This document shows, in pieces, positions 61,423-64,000 of a DNA stretch of 64,000 bases. The position numbers and the translations under genes were made by a program. Location of the stretch: the NCBI RefSeq assembly GCF_949628265.1, contig NC_088789.1, positions 22,251,883 to 22,315,882 on the forward strand, in the 5' to 3' direction. This stretch comes from Cloeon dipterum. Lineage: Eukaryota > Arthropoda > Insecta > Ephemeroptera > Baetidae. Each line of letters begins with the position of its first letter. Positions within the stretch are counted from its first letter, which is position 1. The notes beneath the pieces were generated by a model. The model saw nothing but the letters and a program-made list of their open reading frames with translations, ran no database searches and was not told the origin of the DNA.

Positions 61423-64000
61423 GTATGTATATTCATTTTTAGACACGTAAAAAAAATAGTTTTTTCTGAATATTTCCTTTAGCATCTTTGTGTTGCCTAG
61501 CTCAAATTTCTTTAATCATTTTTTAAATGGAATTATATCGCAAAGTTTACTTAATGCATAGAGCTGTGAATTTTCTTAGCTTCTCCCAATCATCAATGAA
61601 CACGAATCATACAAGTCTAATTGTAAACCACACTAAAACAGCTGTAAAAACTGCTCAATTTTGAGGGGGAAGTGCATAATTTTGTCTCATATATGTAAGG
61701 AAATTACTCTCACAATTTTTAATTTAGACGTTGAAATTCCAAATTTACCCGCCATGGAATTTTTGGAAATGCACGACTTGACTGAAATATTACCAACAAC
61801 ACGTTTAAAAAGATTGCTGTGTTAGCCTGATATTAATTTCAAAATTTTTGCTCTCGTGCTAGAGTCAATGTGGCTGTCATTTTTAGACACATTTGGTATT
61901 TGTTCAATGCAGCAAAGAGAATGTTGTTACTCTCGAGCATTATAAATATTTCACACATCTTTCCAACCTAGAAATTCCGTTCCAATAACATGCGCAAGAA
62001 GTATTTTAAAAAGGTCAAAAAAAATTAATTCGTTTTAAGAATTTTATTGCTAGTTGTAAGGGGAAATGGTGTTCAGAAAAAGAGATTTTTATAAATATTG
62101 TCGAAAAGTATCATTTAGATAAAAAAAAATGTGTCAAAAACCGTTTAAATCGTCTCAGAAACGGGTTCATTGCACAATAAAGGATGAGCATTTTGCTAAA
62201 GAAAAAACATCTAAAATTCTCAGCCTCCCTTTTCTCGATCTTTTTGTATAGAATCGGGATAAACTTTTTACTTAAATTTCCTAGAAGTTCAAGATTTTTT
62301 TATTTAACAAAGATTGTCTGCTGACTGAAAATTTAAATTAAGGAGTTGCCTCACAAGATAAGAAATCAATTTTAGTTGAGCAAAGAATGCATTACCAAAT
62401 GAAATTTATTGAAAGGTATAGCTTGAAGTGGTAATAACATTGTTGTAGAACAATTTTCCTATACTTTAAAAAATTTTACTTGTTTAAAAAAATTACTTCA
62501 GACTGTAATACTAAAGAACTTTTCTGTGTAGTTCAGAGGCAAATCACACAAAACAGTAGTTTTGAGCAAAAATCAACACAATATGTCTGGAATAGAATAT
62601 ATAAAATATTTATAGAACAATTTTTGAGGAATGTAGGCCAAGGCTACGATTGAAAAAATCATATTTCGAACATAGCATTTAACGTGAATTTATGCCTTTA
62701 CAAAATTGGCTGTTCCCATATTGATCACAAGGAAAACAATCCAGCTGGCCGCGTGTGTGTAATGATTGCAAGTGATAAATTTATCACTGTTGCATGTCGA
62801 CTTTGAAAGTTTGAACTGCGTCCTGCTTCTCCGCGTGGTCACCGTTGGGTGCAGTGCAAAGGTCGCTCGGGTCAATATTGAGGTCACGGATGGAGACGCG
62901 TGAGCTCGTCGCGTCAAAAGCACTTTATTAAATGATAATAACACTCGTGATAGGGTTTCTCTTGGCGCAACACAATGCGCTGCTGCCCAGCGAATTTATT
63001 TAATAATTAAAGAGTTTAGAAAGCTTAATGCAAAAAGGTTTAAGCCTTCCTTAATTAGTCGAATGTACATAAATTCCCGGTGCACAGCTGCATTAGAGAA
63101 AATGCATGCGGCCGCGTCTTGCGGGAAGGAATTTTATCGCCTTGACCGCAACGCATCTCTTATTCATCGCAAGTGGCAAGGATCTTTCTCGTGTGCATAT
63201 GCATATCCCGGCGCAGACAACGAGAGCTTGTTAATTTCACTTTCCTAATTATTCGTTCTCGTCGCTGGGTAAAGTTCAAACGGTGCACAAAAGCGGTTTG
63301 TCTCAGAAAGTCTTACAGACAGGTTTAACAAGCAGACGCCGAAAAGTGTTGACATGTGTGTGCAGTGCGTTTCAACAAAATTGTTGAAATTGTTTGTCCA
63401 ATCATGTCTATACTGTTTATGAAATAGAGCGATAATAGGGAAAAGTTGTGTTCAACTTTTTAGATAGCTCTTCAACTCTTATTTTCTATTGCATCATCTA
63501 CTCGTAAAAGGAAAAAAATAAATCTAAAGCAAGGCAGGTGAATAAGCCAGTTGGTTTATGAAATAAATTTTGTGTGGACTGAAAAATTAGCTTTTATCGG
63601 ATTTTTGCAACAATTTTCTATGGTTTCCATCTAAATTAGTCACAATCACAAGGAAACTCTCAGTATTAAACGGACTTTGCTCGCTTTGAAGCTCCAAAGT
63701 TTGAAAATACTAAATTTTTTAAATTTTTTAAAATATAATTGTGAAGCATGTTGATATTTCATCACTATAGACTCTTCTTGTCAAGACAAATTGATCGGTG
63801 GGGACTTTTTTAGTTTCTAGAAAAGTCCTTATAGATAGATCTTTGCCCGGGAAATCGGCTCATAGCTCATTTAAAAATTTCTAGACTGACTTCCAGGTCG
63901 TGTAGCTCAATTCTTATCTTAAAGAATAAAATTCTAAATAGTTTTTCTCTAAGATTAACCTATAAAAATTCAAAGAGCCCGGGACTGACCCTTGTGGAAA
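61423..64000. other. Probable first intron of the NPC2-like gene
   Basis: Mostly AT-rich, with GC-richer patches at 62.75-62.9 and 63.05-63.3 kb. I looked for an NPC2 second exon that takes phase 1 and carries the expected cysteines, and found none. Confidence 0.45.

Noticed and set aside
62840-62900. Possible second exon of the NPC2-like gene reading AKVARVNIEVTDGDA
   Set aside because: The acceptor in front gives the wrong phase for the first exon, and the expected cysteines are missing.
1-64000. CRISPR arrays, integrated viral genes, full-length transposons, functional tRNA or rRNA genes
   Set aside because: I saw no regularly spaced repeats, no polymerase, integrase or transposase motifs, and no sequence with a properly folding tRNA cloverleaf.

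Overview
The window is animal nuclear DNA, most likely from an insect. Coding exons are short to medium and carry GT-AG (once GC-AG) introns. GC-rich exon islands sit in AT-rich noncoding DNA with many microsatellites, and several start sites carry the arthropod initiator TCAGT. The recognisable genes also fit: a Delilah-type bHLH factor, glycine N-methyltransferase, Aven, the mitochondrial nuclease MGME1 and the start of an NPC2-like secreted lipid-binding protein. I cannot assign an insect order. There is no sign of operons, CRISPR arrays or prokaryotic features.

Layout. 1-13.8 kb: no gene I can support, a mosaic of AT-rich and GC-rich noncoding DNA, probably regulatory sequence flanking delilah. 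13.83-14.63 kb (-): single-exon delilah/taxi bHLH gene. 15.77-18.66 kb (-): complete six-exon Gnmt. 20.15-20.76 kb (-): three-exon Aven, head to head with 21.38-22.91 kb (+): five-exon MGME1. 22.9-28.7 kb: intergenic, with a degenerate partial copy of an MGME1 exon-intron junction and two ~430 bp copies of an interspersed repeat that ends in poly(A) on the minus strand. 28.97-60.13 kb (+): one large gene for a proline-rich, coiled-coil protein with a C-terminal SAM domain. I could reconstruct it exon by exon, and four separate first coding exons at 28.97, 37.76, 39.95 and 51.56 kb all keep frame with the common body, so several promoters are likely. 61.33 kb (+): first exon of an NPC2-like gene with its core promoter; the rest runs off the window or lies in a long intron.

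Functional picture. The genes form no single pathway. Gnmt is metabolic (S-adenosylmethionine and glycine balance), MGME1 maintains mitochondrial DNA, Aven is a small regulator of cell death or the cell cycle, and delilah is a developmental transcription factor that would explain the surrounding gene-poor DNA. The SAM-domain gene is the least familiar locus and the best candidate for new biology: several N-termini, a 12-histidine run, a conserved-looking basic motif, and a tiny GC-AG intron whose retention would remove the coiled coil and the SAM domain. All exon boundaries were assigned by eye from reading frame, phase and splice dinucleotides.
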